DNA of 14,643 nucleotides from JALJPB01 sp034111045 (GTDB lineage: Bacteria; Pseudomonadota; Gammaproteobacteria; Enterobacterales; Alteromonadaceae), in the NCBI GenBank assembly GCA_034111045.1, contig JAWUYA010000051.1, positions 1-14,643 of the forward strand. Direction: 5' to 3'. The position numbers were made by a program, and so were the translations under genes. A model generated the notes under the pieces. The model saw nothing but the letters and a program-made list of their open reading frames with translations, made no database searches and was not told the DNA's origin. The first letter of the stretch is position 1. The number at the start of each line of letters is the position of its first letter. Shown here piece by piece: positions 5,729-12,893 of this stretch.

Positions 5729-6000
5729 AGTCTACTTAAAATCAAAAATAGCATTGTAACAAGTTTCCTAAATATTGACAGACTTATGGGTTTATCTCAG
5801 GTAAGAGTGCACCAAGAACTTTATGGAAAAGCTAATATCCCCAGTGAACTTAGAGCTGACTTTAGACAGGAAGTTACTGCGATCCATTGAATTCACTGCA
5901 CAAAGTGAACATAAATTTTATGGTGTTATGTGCCCCAGCGCGCGTAAATATCTTCTGATAGTCTTAACGTTTAGTTCAATGATTAAAGTAAAGGTTAATC
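5729..6000. other. Intergenic region with an unassigned 34-codon frame
   Basis: At 5786-5890 (plus) a short frame reads MGLSQVRVHQELYGK and then IPSELRADFRQEVTAIH before TGA. The composition looks protein-like and the frame stays open some 15 codons further upstream, as if this were a fragment of a larger protein. I cannot name it. Nothing else is recognisable here. Confidence 0.35.
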
Positions 6001-6183
6001 ATTGCAGCTTGGAATAAAGGTAAACGTGTAGGTCCGAAAAAAGCATTTAAACTTAAAAAAATATGCCGTATTAGAATTTGATTAGCAATTGAAAGGCAAC
6101 TTGAACAACTAGTTTTATTTCATTTAGCCATTGATAGTAAGCTTAGAGCATGTGATTTAAGCTTAAAGTTGGTAACAGCATAA
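6001..6183 (+). pseudogene. Remnant of a tyrosine-type site-specific integrase (N-terminal part)
   Basis: Reading from 6001, the protein begins IAAWNKGKRVGPKKAFKLK. After an in-frame TGA (6079-6081) it continues LAIERQLEQLVLFHLAIDSK, then LRACDL. This is the N-terminal, core-binding part of a well-known short tyrosine recombinase family (WNKGK...LFNLAIDSKLRACDLVKLRV). The internal TGA falls where the family has Arg (CGA to TGA fits). The conserved VKLRV after CDL is scrambled to SLKL, suggesting a small indel, and the frame ends at 6181-6183. The catalytic domain, with its RHRY residues, is missing. It is a dead mobile-element relic. Confidence 0.7.
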
Positions 6184-6288
6184 ACGGTTGTATTCGAGTT
6201 TTTCAGCAATGCTTTTGATTGTGACGCCAACAACATGATTTAGTTGAACAGCGTTAACTTTGAAGTCAGTTGATAACAAACTTGCTAC
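6163..6288 (-). pseudogene. Possible IS3-type transposase OrfA fragment
   Basis: The minus strand reads STDFKVNAVQLNHVVGVT then IKSIAEKLEYN before a stop at 6163-6165. The pattern [ST]-x-[DE]-F-K-x-x-A-V followed by a small helix-turn-helix (SIAEKLEYN) resembles the start of IS3-family OrfA proteins. There is no proper start codon and the following sequence does not fit, so if real it is a truncated relic abutting the integrase remnant. Recognition is by eye from about 25 residues only. Confidence 0.3.
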
Positions 6289-6611
6289 CAAAGGGCTCAC
6301 CTAATTGTTTGGCGAGAAACAGGTCATGTTTTTTGTGGCAATTATTCTTGGCTGAAGTAAGTATATTTTTTGTTGAAAACTGTTCTAGATTCAATAGCCA
6401 CAAAGGGAGGCATGTTGACTTACCTGCAACTGGATGCGCTGATAAAATCAAGGTTTCATTGATGGTTTAAACCGTGCAAAATATGCCATCAATGAACAGG
6501 GAAAGGAACAGAAAAAGTTTTAATACCATCAGCGCGTAACACTATTATCAACAAATAATGCCACGCGCTTGTAACGATTGAATCAACGTGAGGTTTTAGC
6601 TAAATGACACC
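6289..6611. other. Non-coding stretch with two hairpins, downstream of pepB
   Basis: No gene is seen. A perfect 10-bp inverted repeat, TCATTGATGG (6456-6465) with CCATCAATGA (6486-6495), lies here, as does the longer hairpin at 6532-6568. A plus-strand stretch around 6451-6515 reads GFIDGLNRAKYAINEQGK, which looks protein-like but is too short to assign. Confidence 0.4.
6532..6568 (-). terminator. Long hairpin just downstream of pepB, possible terminator or 3' structure
   Basis: The minus-strand transcript would form a 15-bp stem (12 Watson-Crick pairs, 3 G-U) starting GCGCGT and ending ACGCGC, with a 7-base loop. It begins 43 bases after the pepB stop. The nearest T-run comes about a dozen bases later, so it is not a textbook intrinsic terminator. 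It may stabilise the 3' end instead. Confidence 0.4.
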
Positions 6612-7949
6612 TTAAGCGTTAGTAAGCAAATTAGCTATGGTAGCAATGCCTTGGCCTGTTGCACCCGCAGCATACAAGTTATTAGCGCTGCCATTGTAAG
6701 CAGCAGCCAAGTCCATATGTAACCAGCCTCTGCCTGCATTGGCTACAAACCTTGTTAAAAATCCGGCCGCATTACTTGCACCGCCAGCACCACCACCTTT
6801 TTGAGTGGCACTGTTAGCCGTATCAGCAAAAGCAGAAGCACACTTATCTTGATGCCAAGGCTGGAGAGGTAATTGCCAAACAGGCTCATTAACTTGTGCT
6901 GCTGATTTTTTGACTTTATCGACTACATTTTGATCAAGAGCAAAGAGTGCAGTGTAGTCAGCACCTGTGGCCATAATTGCGGCACCTGTTAACGTGGCCG
7001 CATCAATAATGAGGGCTGATTGGGTTTGTGCTGCGGCGAGTAACCCATCAGCAAGTACTAAGCGACCTTCAGCGTCGGTATTAGCAATTTCGACCGTTAC
7101 GCCATTGTTATAAGTTAATATATCGCCGAGTTTAAAGGCCTTACTGCTGATCATGTTTTCTGCACAGCACAAGAATAATTTAACTCTTTTGGTTAAACCT
7201 TGACGGATAGCCAGTGCCAAACCACCTGACACTACGGCCGCCCCACCCATATCACACTTCATGTCAAACATGCCGGCGCTTGGTTTTATACTGTAGCCGC
7301 CACTGTCAAAAGTGATCCCTTTACCCACCAAACTTGCCGCCACAGGCGCATTAGTATCTCCGGTGGGATTATAATCAATGGTCACTAAACAAGGAGGATT
7401 AACGCTACCTTTACCAACATTATAAATACCAACCCAGCCGGCTTGCTCTAATGCTTCACCTGATACAATTTCAATATTCACCTGATCTGGTGCTTGGCTT
7501 TTTATATAATCACTGGCCAGTGTCGCTAATGTTAATGGCACCAACGCACTGGGTGTTTGATTGGTTAAATCTCGACTCCAGGCAAACACATTTAATTTGT
7601 CTGTTAACCGGCTGATAAGCGACTGTTCACCAACAAACTCAACATTGGTTAACTTATCTACACAGGTAAAGCCTAACGCAAAAGCCCATTGTTGATGCTC
7701 ATGCCAGTTATCGCCTGCTAATTTAGCCCGGCTAACACCTAACGTTTCTATTTTACGAGCCGCTTGCTGAATTTTCCTTAATAGCTGATCCTGTTGATTA
7801 GCCTCTGTATTGGCATTAGCATTGGCATTAGCATTGGTATCAATATAAATATCGTTACCGATTAACTGCACTAAATTTTTAGTTTGCCAGTTTGCCGTTG
7901 ACGTCTTATCAAGGTCAGTATTTAAGTAAATTAAGACTGATGTTGTCAT
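6612..7949 (-). CDS. pepB: Peptidase B, M17 leucyl aminopeptidase family
   Basis: A cytoplasmic metallo-aminopeptidase that trims N-terminal residues from peptides in protein turnover. The 445-aa protein aligns with E. coli PepB (427 aa) from AARKIETLGV to the end, TIANLL. The M17 metal and catalytic residues are visible: K210 and D215 in VGKGITFDSGG, K222, D233 in CDMGGAA, and D292, E294 and R296 in the signature NTDAEGRLVLADGL. PepB-typical DYNPTGD, VKLFLCCAENMISS and ATLTGAA also match, which favours PepB over PepA. The ATG has a clear AAGGAA ribosome site. Residues 39-51 are an Asn-Ala repeat (NANANANAN, then TEAN) absent from E. coli PepB, in the variable N-terminal domain far from the active site. 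It is transcribed away from sfsA; no operon partner is seen. Confidence 0.95.
   Translation of the reverse strand: MTTSVLIYLNTDLDKTSTANWQTKNLVQLIGNDIYIDTNANANANANTEANQQDQLLRKIQQAARKIETLGVSRAKLAGDNWHEHQQWAFALGFTCVDKLTNVEFVGEQSLISRLTDKLNVFAWSRDLTNQTPSALVPLTLATLASDYIKSQAPDQVNIEIVSGEALEQAGWVGIYNVGKGSVNPPCLVTIDYNPTGDTNAPVAASLVGKGITFDSGGYSIKPSAGMFDMKCDMGGAAVVSGGLALAIRQGLTKRVKLFLCCAENMISSKAFKLGDILTYNNGVTVEIANTDAEGRLVLADGLLAAAQTQSALIIDAATLTGAAIMATGADYTALFALDQNVVDKVKKSAAQVNEPVWQLPLQPWHQDKCASAFADTANSATQKGGGAGGASNAAGFLTRFVANAGRGWLHMDLAAAYNGSANNLYAAGATGQGIATIANLLTNA
7808..7841 (-). repeat. Hexanucleotide-type repeat inside pepB encoding Asn-Ala pairs
   Basis: On the plus strand ATTGGC and ATTAGC alternate (a 12-bp unit, about 2.5 copies), giving the Asn-Ala run at residues 39-47 of PepB. 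Changes in copy number would keep the reading frame. The unit alternates synonymous Ala codons, so it is degenerate at codon third positions. Confidence 0.8.
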
Positions 7950-7999
7950 GTTTTTTTCCTTATATTTAAAAAATCGCTTTTATAATAATGATATCATAA

Positions 8000-8037
8000 A
8001 ACTCAAAATCAACTCAAAATCAACTCAAAATCAACTC
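8000..8037 (+). repeat. 11-bp tandem repeat upstream of pepB
   Basis: AACTCAAAATC is repeated three times exactly (8000-8010, 8011-8021, 8022-8032) plus AACTC. It lies about 50 bases upstream of the pepB ATG, between the divergent pepB and sfsA genes. The 11-bp period is near one helical turn, which could matter if a protein binds; this is speculation. Confidence 0.85.
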
Positions 8038-8198
8038 TTTGTGCACTAGGTCCTTAAACACGATACAGCGACTGAGATCAATGTTAAATAAGTACTACGA
8101 AATCACCTCTGTTGTTCCTGCAAAGAGTAGTGACCTTTTATTGGCGATTGAGCTATTCATCACGTAAGATGAAAAAAACTTAATGACCCTGCTATGCA

Positions 8199-8900
8199 AT
8201 GAAACTAGATTTACAAAAAGCGACGTTAGTTAAACGTTACAAGCGGTTTCTCGCTGATGTGATACTCAAAGATGGCACTGTCACTACCATTCATGTTGCT
8301 AACACAGGTGCTATGACAGGTTGCGCTCAACCTAATGATATTGTTTGGTACAGTAGATCGACAAACCCCAAGCGCAAATATCCGTTGAGCTGGGAGTTAA
8401 CGCAAACACCCATTAATCACTTTATCTGTGTGAACACCCTTCGAGCTAATCAACTTGCTGAAGAAGCCATTAATGAGGGGATCATTGATGAGTTAACCGG
8501 ATATAAAAACCTCAAACGTGAAGTTAAGTATGGCGATGAAAACAGTCGAATTGATATTTTACTTAGCGACAGTAATAAAAATGAGGCGGATGTTTATATT
8601 GAAGTCAAAAGTGTCACTTTACTCGAAAACCAGCAAGGTTATTTTCCTGACGCTGTAACAACGAGAGGACAAAAACACTTACGTGAATTAATGACCATTG
8701 CCAGTAGCGGCAAACGTGCGGTGTTATTATTTGCCGTTTTACATTCAGGAATCAATTCAGTGACTGTGGCAAAACATATCGACCGAACATACGCAAACTT
8801 ACTCATTGAAGCGATAAATGCAGGGGTAGAAGTATTGGCTTATCAAGCAAAAATAGATCAATTTGGCATAGCATTGCATTCCAAAATTAATTTTTTCTAG
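8199..8900 (+). CDS. sfsA: Sugar fermentation stimulation protein homolog SfsA
   Basis: The 233-aa protein matches E. coli SfsA (234 aa) from end to end, with LVKRYKRFLADV, NTGAMTGCAQP, KRKYPLSWELTQ, VKYGDENSRIDILL and YFPDAVTTRGQKHLREL. Its C-terminal half is a PDDEXK-nuclease-like fold: D119 in RIDILL and the E135-x-K137 pair in IEVKSVTL are kept. E. coli SfsA was named for effects on maltose gene expression and binds DNA without sequence preference; its true role is unclear. ATG 8199 gives the expected N-terminus, but no good ribosome site precedes it. dksA follows after about 410 bases, the same neighbour order as in E. coli. Confidence 0.95.
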   Translation: MKLDLQKATLVKRYKRFLADVILKDGTVTTIHVANTGAMTGCAQPNDIVWYSRSTNPKRKYPLSWELTQTPINHFICVNTLRANQLAEEAINEGIIDELTGYKNLKREVKYGDENSRIDILLSDSNKNEADVYIEVKSVTLLENQQGYFPDAVTTRGQKHLRELMTIASSGKRAVLLFAVLHSGINSVTVAKHIDRTYANLLIEAINAGVEVLAYQAKIDQFGIALHSKINFF

Positions 8901-9310
8901 ACGTTGATATTAATATAAATTGAGACTAAATTTAGTTGTGTCTGGCACAATTATTCGCTGCGAACTAAGCAATAATAGTGATTCATAGCCAACAATAAAT
9001 AAAAAAATATTGACTAACCCTAGGTAAACTTGCTAAAAGTGCTGCCTTAATGAGCAACGCTAAGCAATAAGTGGCCTTTATTAACTTTTAATAGATTGAA
9101 TTTATTGATAATAATATATTTTCACTAGTAAGCCTTGATTTAATTGCACGGCGACACAATATATAGTCGTGCTGTAATAGGTCTATTAAATATTGACAAT
9201 GACAACCCATTGAGGTTTTTGCATATTACTTTTTAAAGATGCCTTTAAAGTAATAATTAATATAGAACAAAACATTGTGGTCTATATAGGTAGCATTTAG
9301 GAGAAACGAC
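8901..9310 (+). promoter_or_regulatory. dksA upstream region
   Basis: A 410-base AT-rich gap with no gene seen. Two structures stand out. One is a hairpin GCAC(GG)CGAC...GTCGTGC at 9146-9172 that overlaps a TATATA. The other is an imperfect repeat ATTACTTTTTAAAG...CTTTAAAGTAAT at 9225-9254, about 55 bases before the dksA ATG. Weak -35-like TTGACT (about 9009) and TTGACA (about 9193) boxes exist but neither has a good -10 at 17 bases. dksA probably has its own promoter here; I cannot place it. Confidence 0.4.
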
Positions 9311-9757
9311 ATGCCAAAGAGTAAACATAAAGCACTAGGTATTTTAGCGTTAGCAAAAGTTGAACCTTACCAAGAGAAAGCTGGCGAAGAGTACATGAAC
9401 CCAGCTCAAGAACAACACTTTAAAAAAATTCTTGACGCTTGGCGTAGTCAACTTCGCGAAGAAGTTGACCGTACGGTAACACATATGCAAGATGAAGCAG
9501 CCAATTTCCCGGATCCCGTTGATAGAGCAGCTCAAGAAGAAGAGTTCAGTTTAGAATTACGTACCCGTGACCGTGAGCGTAAACTGATAAAGAAAATAGA
9601 GAAAACACTACAACTCATTGAAGATGCAGATTTCGGCTTTTGTAAATCCTGTGATATAGAAATTGGTATTCGCCGTTTAGAAGCACGTCCAACTGCTGAC
9701 CTTTGCATTGAATGTAAAACATTAGCAGAAATTAAAGAACGCCAAATGGCGGGCTAA
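9311..9757 (+). CDS. dksA: RNA polymerase-binding transcription factor DksA
   Basis: DksA enters the RNA polymerase secondary channel and, with ppGpp, adjusts promoter activity during the stringent response, including rRNA repression. At 148 aa it is close to the E. coli length (151). The coiled-coil runs about 35-105, with the tip DPVDRA supplying D68 and D71 (E. coli D71 and D74). The four-cysteine zinc finger is intact: C111-x-x-C114 and C132-x-x-C135. The C-terminal helix ends IKERQMAG. The start is secure, with AGGAG at 9299-9303 seven bases before the ATG. gluQ begins 23 bases after the stop, the usual dksA-gluQ arrangement, so the two are probably cotranscribed. Confidence 0.98.
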   Translation: MPKSKHKALGILALAKVEPYQEKAGEEYMNPAQEQHFKKILDAWRSQLREEVDRTVTHMQDEAANFPDPVDRAAQEEEFSLELRTRDRERKLIKKIEKTLQLIEDADFGFCKSCDIEIGIRRLEARPTADLCIECKTLAEIKERQMAG

Positions 9758-9780
9758 TTAGCGCTATCTATTGTTCAAAG

Positions 9781-10698
9781 ATGGAAAGCGATTTTTTGTC
9801 ATACAACCATAGTCGGCCACCCATTGTGTATCGTGGCCGTTTTGCTCCCTCCCCTTCCGGTTCACTTCATTTTGGCTCTTTGATTGTCGCACTTGCCAGT
9901 TATCTTGATGCCAAGAAAAATAAAGGCCTCTGGTTAGTTCGAATTGAAGACATTGACCCCCCTAGAGAAAAAGAGGGTGCCAGTGACCATATTCTAAAAA
10001 CATTAGACGCTTTGGGTTTACATTGGGATGAAAGCATCCGCTATCAATCACAACAAACTGATATTTATCGCGATGTTTTAAACGAACTAGGCAAACAGAA
10101 GCTGAGTTATTATTGCCAATGTACTCGAGCTGATATAAAAAAAAGGGGGGGTATTTATCAACAATATTGCCGTCACTTAGCTCATCCAAATAACAATGCA
10201 GCCACTAGAGTAATCAATAATAATGCTCTGAGTTTCTATGTGGATCTCATACAAGGAAATGTGCAATGTAATCTTGAACTTGCCCAAGAAGATTTTACTC
10301 TGGTAAGAAAAGATGGGCTGTTTGCTTACCAACTTGCCGTAGTAGTTGATGACATTGATCAAAATATTAACCACGTTATTCGTGGCTGTGATTTACTTGA
10401 ACCCACGGCTAGGCAGCTCAGTTTTTTTGCACTATTAAAAAAGAAGGCCCCTCAATATGGCCATGTACCCCTTGCCATCAGTGTAGATGGCTATAAACTT
10501 AGCAAACAAAATAGATCACCTGCCATTGATATTTCGAAACCACAATCTTCATTGCTTGCGGCGCTTAATTTTTTAGGACAATTACCACCTTCAGAGCTAA
10601 TAAACGGCACAGTCAGCGAAATAATTAACTGGGGGATTAACCATTGGTCTATCACTAAGGTGCCTAAACAACAAAAGATAATCTACCATTCGCCTTAA
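9781..10698 (+). CDS. gluQ: Glutamyl-Q tRNA(Asp) synthetase
   Basis: A truncated paralogue of glutamyl-tRNA synthetase that attaches glutamate to the queuosine at position 34 of tRNA-Asp, a tRNA modification rather than charging. The 305-aa protein lacks the anticodon-binding domain, as the family does. The class I HIGH-like motif is LHFG (29-32) in GRFAPSPSGSLHFGSL. The KMSKS-like motif is KLSKQ (239-243). The zinc site is C112, C114, Y126 and C130. VRIEDIDPPRE and DGLFAYQLAVVVDD are family hallmarks. Its N-terminus is roughly ten residues longer than in E. coli. ATG 9781 has only a poor ribosome site (AAAG), so translation may rely on coupling to dksA. Confidence 0.96.
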   Translation: MESDFLSYNHSRPPIVYRGRFAPSPSGSLHFGSLIVALASYLDAKKNKGLWLVRIEDIDPPREKEGASDHILKTLDALGLHWDESIRYQSQQTDIYRDVLNELGKQKLSYYCQCTRADIKKRGGIYQQYCRHLAHPNNNAATRVINNNALSFYVDLIQGNVQCNLELAQEDFTLVRKDGLFAYQLAVVVDDIDQNINHVIRGCDLLEPTARQLSFFALLKKKAPQYGHVPLAISVDGYKLSKQNRSPAIDISKPQSSLLAALNFLGQLPPSELINGTVSEIINWGINHWSITKVPKQQKIIYHSP

Positions 10699-10703
10699 CT
10701 TAA

Positions 10704-10739
10704 ATAAATGAGCTAAACTGCGATTTATTGCTTATTTAT
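10704..10739 (+). terminator. AT-rich hairpin between gluQ and pcnB, possible weak terminator
   Basis: ATAAATGAGC (10704-10713) pairs with GCTTATTTAT (10730-10739) over 10 bp with one G-U. A T-rich stretch (TTCTCTTTTT) follows within about a dozen bases. It begins right after the gluQ stop. The stem is AT-rich and weak, so partial termination or RNA processing is as likely as full termination. Confidence 0.35.
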
Positions 10740-10828
10740 CATTCTCTTTTTACAAGTGCTGTTATATCATTACTTTTTTATGTCAGTTTTAAATCACCCG
10801 TATTCAACGATTCAACCATTTTATAAAA

Positions 10829-10842
10829 TAAGGTCTGTAATT
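10829..10842 (+). promoter_or_regulatory. Ribosome site and ATT start of pcnB
   Basis: TAAGG (10829-10833), six bases, then ATT (10840-10842). E. coli pcnB is known to start at AUU. Translation from this ATT lines up residue for residue with the E. coli N-terminus. The in-frame GTG (10756) and ATG (10780) upstream have no ribosome site. Confidence 0.65.
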
Positions 10843-12258
10843 ATCAAACGTGTTATCAATTTATGTAAAAGGTTTTTAGGTAAAAAGCCTAAGCAAAAAA
10901 TCAATCCCTCATTGTTTCCAGGTCCTGTTGTTCTTTCCCGTGATCAGCATTTAGTCTCAAGAAAAAAAATTAGCAATAGTGCATTAAAAGTGCTCTATCG
11001 TCTTAATAGCGGCGGTTATCAAGCCTACTTAGTGGGAGGCGGCGTTCGTGATATTATTCTAGGTCTCGAGCCAAAAGATTTTGATATTGCCACCAATGCC
11101 ACGCCTGAACAAATTAATGATTTATTTAAAAATTGTCGATTAATTGGTCGACGTTTTCGCTTAGCACATATTGTTTTTGGCCGTGAAGTTATTGAGGTTG
11201 CTACTTTCCGCGGCCATCACCAAAGTACCCCTGAGAACGATGAAAATTGCAAGAACACATCCAAGCAAAGCGAACAGGGTATGTTATTGCGCGACAATAT
11301 TTATGGCAGTATTGAAGAAGACGCAGAACGCCGTGATTTCACTATTAACGCACTCTATTACTCAGCGATTGATTTCAACGTTCATGATTTTGCCAATGGT
11401 GTTCAAGATATCCATGACAGAAAAATACGCTTGATTGGCGATCCAGAAACTCGTTACCGTGAAGACCCTGTTCGTATGTTAAGAGCCATACGTTTTGCCA
11501 CTAAACTAGATATGGTCATTAGCAAAGAAACCGAAACACCTATTAGAGAATTAGCTTATTTACTGGAAAACATTCCAGCGGCAAGGATGTTTGAAGAGTT
11601 TTTAAAGTTATTTATCTCAGGTAAAGCTGTCGCAAATTTTCACATGTTACGTGATTATAATTTATCCCAATATTTTTTCCCTGCGGCAGAGCAGTTAATT
11701 AACCAAGCATCTCACGACTATGTTGATCACTTTATCGCCTTAGCGATGAAAAATACCGACAATCGCATAAAGACCAACCAAAGAGTAACACCTGCCTTCT
11801 TAATTGCCGCAGTCTTGTGGTATCCGATACAGATTCACATTCAGCGGTTAAAATCTCAAACACAATTAACGCCCCAAGATGCATTTTTTGCCGCTTATAA
11901 TGAGATAATGTCAGAGCAGCAGCGTAGTATAGCTATTCCTAAACGCTTTCAAGCGATGATGAAAGACATTTGGATATTGCAAGAAAAACTTGAACGCAGA
12001 GATGGTAAACGTGCTTTTGCAGCTTTTGAACACCCTAAATTTAGAGCCGGATATGACTTTTTATTAATTCGCGGTGAAATTGAAGGTGGTAGTGTACAAA
12101 TATTGGCGACATGGTGGACTGACTTTCAAAAAGCCACTGAAGAGACCCGAATTCAAATGATTAACCTTGCCCCTAGCAGTAAATCAGAAACACGTAGGAG
12201 TCCAAGAAAACGTCGTAAACCGCAATCTAAGACTCCGTCAGATACCAGCATAAGTTAA
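10840..12258 (+). CDS. pcnB: Poly(A) polymerase I
   Basis: PcnB adds 3' poly(A) tails to RNAs, marking them for decay, and controls ColE1-type plasmid copy number. From the ATT the product is 472 aa (E. coli 465). The nucleotidyltransferase core has LVGGGVRDIILG and the catalytic pair D80 and D82 in KDFDIATNATPEQ, the same numbers as in E. coli. The third acidic residue is D166 in RRDFTINALYY. NCRLIGRRFRLAH and ETRYREDPVRMLRAIRFA are near-identical to E. coli. A basic tail (RRSPRKRRKPQSK) matches the Arg/Lys-rich PcnB C-terminus and separates it from CCA-adding enzymes. Annotation software would probably choose ATG 10780 (492 aa) or GTG 10756 (500 aa). folK follows after 13 bases. Confidence 0.93.
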   Translation: MIKRVINLCKRFLGKKPKQKINPSLFPGPVVLSRDQHLVSRKKISNSALKVLYRLNSGGYQAYLVGGGVRDIILGLEPKDFDIATNATPEQINDLFKNCRLIGRRFRLAHIVFGREVIEVATFRGHHQSTPENDENCKNTSKQSEQGMLLRDNIYGSIEEDAERRDFTINALYYSAIDFNVHDFANGVQDIHDRKIRLIGDPETRYREDPVRMLRAIRFATKLDMVISKETETPIRELAYLLENIPAARMFEEFLKLFISGKAVANFHMLRDYNLSQYFFPAAEQLINQASHDYVDHFIALAMKNTDNRIKTNQRVTPAFLIAAVLWYPIQIHIQRLKSQTQLTPQDAFFAAYNEIMSEQQRSIAIPKRFQAMMKDIWILQEKLERRDGKRAFAAFEHPKFRAGYDFLLIRGEIEGGSVQILATWWTDFQKATEETRIQMINLAPSSKSETRRSPRKRRKPQSKTPSDTSIS

Positions 12259-12271
12259 CAGGGATGTTTAG

Positions 12272-12769
12272 ATGAACACTGCATATATAGGCTTGGGAAG
12301 TAATTTATCTGAGCCGTCGCAACAACTCAAAAATGCAGTTCAAGCAATTTCTACGATTAAAAAATGCCACATAAAAAATATTTCATCACTCTATTTTAGT
12401 CGCCCTATGGGACCGCAAGATCAACCTGACTATATGAATGCCGTATTATCTGTGTGCACTAGCCTTACGCCCATTGAATTACTTGATGCTTTACAAATTA
12501 TTGAAAATAATACTGGTAGATTACGTAAAGGTAACCGTTGGGGTGCTCGGATTCTTGACCTTGACATTTTACTTTTTGGTCAAGAAGTGATCAGCAATGA
12601 TCGTCTCACTATCCCCCATTACGGGATGAAATCCCGTGAATTTGTGTTAATACCATTACATGAAATATCGCCAGACTTAGTATTGCCTGGTGGAGATATA
12701 CTGAAGGACTTAATCCACAGTTTAGATCAAAATGGGCTGAAAATTTATAATAATAGCTTACAGTTATAA
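12272..12769 (+). CDS. folK: 2-amino-4-hydroxy-6-hydroxymethyldihydropteridine pyrophosphokinase (HPPK)
   Basis: FolK transfers pyrophosphate from ATP to 6-hydroxymethyl-7,8-dihydropterin, the step before dihydropteroate synthase in folate synthesis. The 165-aa protein has the family length (E. coli about 159). It starts AYIGLGSNLSEP and contains QPDYMNAV, then the HPPK signature NRWGARILDLDILLFG with the magnesium-binding aspartates D96 and D98 and arginines R89 and R93. IPHYGMKSREFVLIPL also fits. The ATG is preceded by AGGG eight bases away and lies 13 bases after the pcnB stop, so folK is likely cotranscribed with pcnB. The 124-base gap to panB could hold a separate start of transcription, though I see no clear promoter. 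Confidence 0.96.
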   Translation: MNTAYIGLGSNLSEPSQQLKNAVQAISTIKKCHIKNISSLYFSRPMGPQDQPDYMNAVLSVCTSLTPIELLDALQIIENNTGRLRKGNRWGARILDLDILLFGQEVISNDRLTIPHYGMKSREFVLIPLHEISPDLVLPGGDILKDLIHSLDQNGLKIYNNSLQL

Positions 12770-12893
12770 GTTAATCGTTGGGTTCATCAATATTGCGATA
12801 CCCTCATTTATATGCGAAGGTACAAGCGCTGCGCATTTACTCAAATATTTATCCTCGATGAATAAACATATCGCTACATTAATTGAGATCATT

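Noticed and set aside
5439..5759. Plus-strand 106-codon frame
   Set aside because: It is antisense to the VF530-family gene, whose family match is clear.
6266..6470. Overlapping 61- and 66-codon frames on opposite strands
   Set aside because: Neither has protein-like composition, a ribosome site or a known family.
10756..10839. Upstream in-frame GTG (10756) and ATG (10780) as pcnB starts
   Set aside because: There is no ribosome site before either, and the extra residues have no match in E. coli PcnB. The ATT at 10840 has a good site and exact colinearity. ATG 10780 remains the fallback.
11171..11434. Plus-strand 87-codon frame
   Set aside because: It is an out-of-frame shadow inside the conserved pcnB core.
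12858..12893. Upstream ATG as panB start
   Set aside because: It adds 12 residues with no family match and no ribosome site; the downstream ATG gives exactly 264 aa and E. coli residue numbering.
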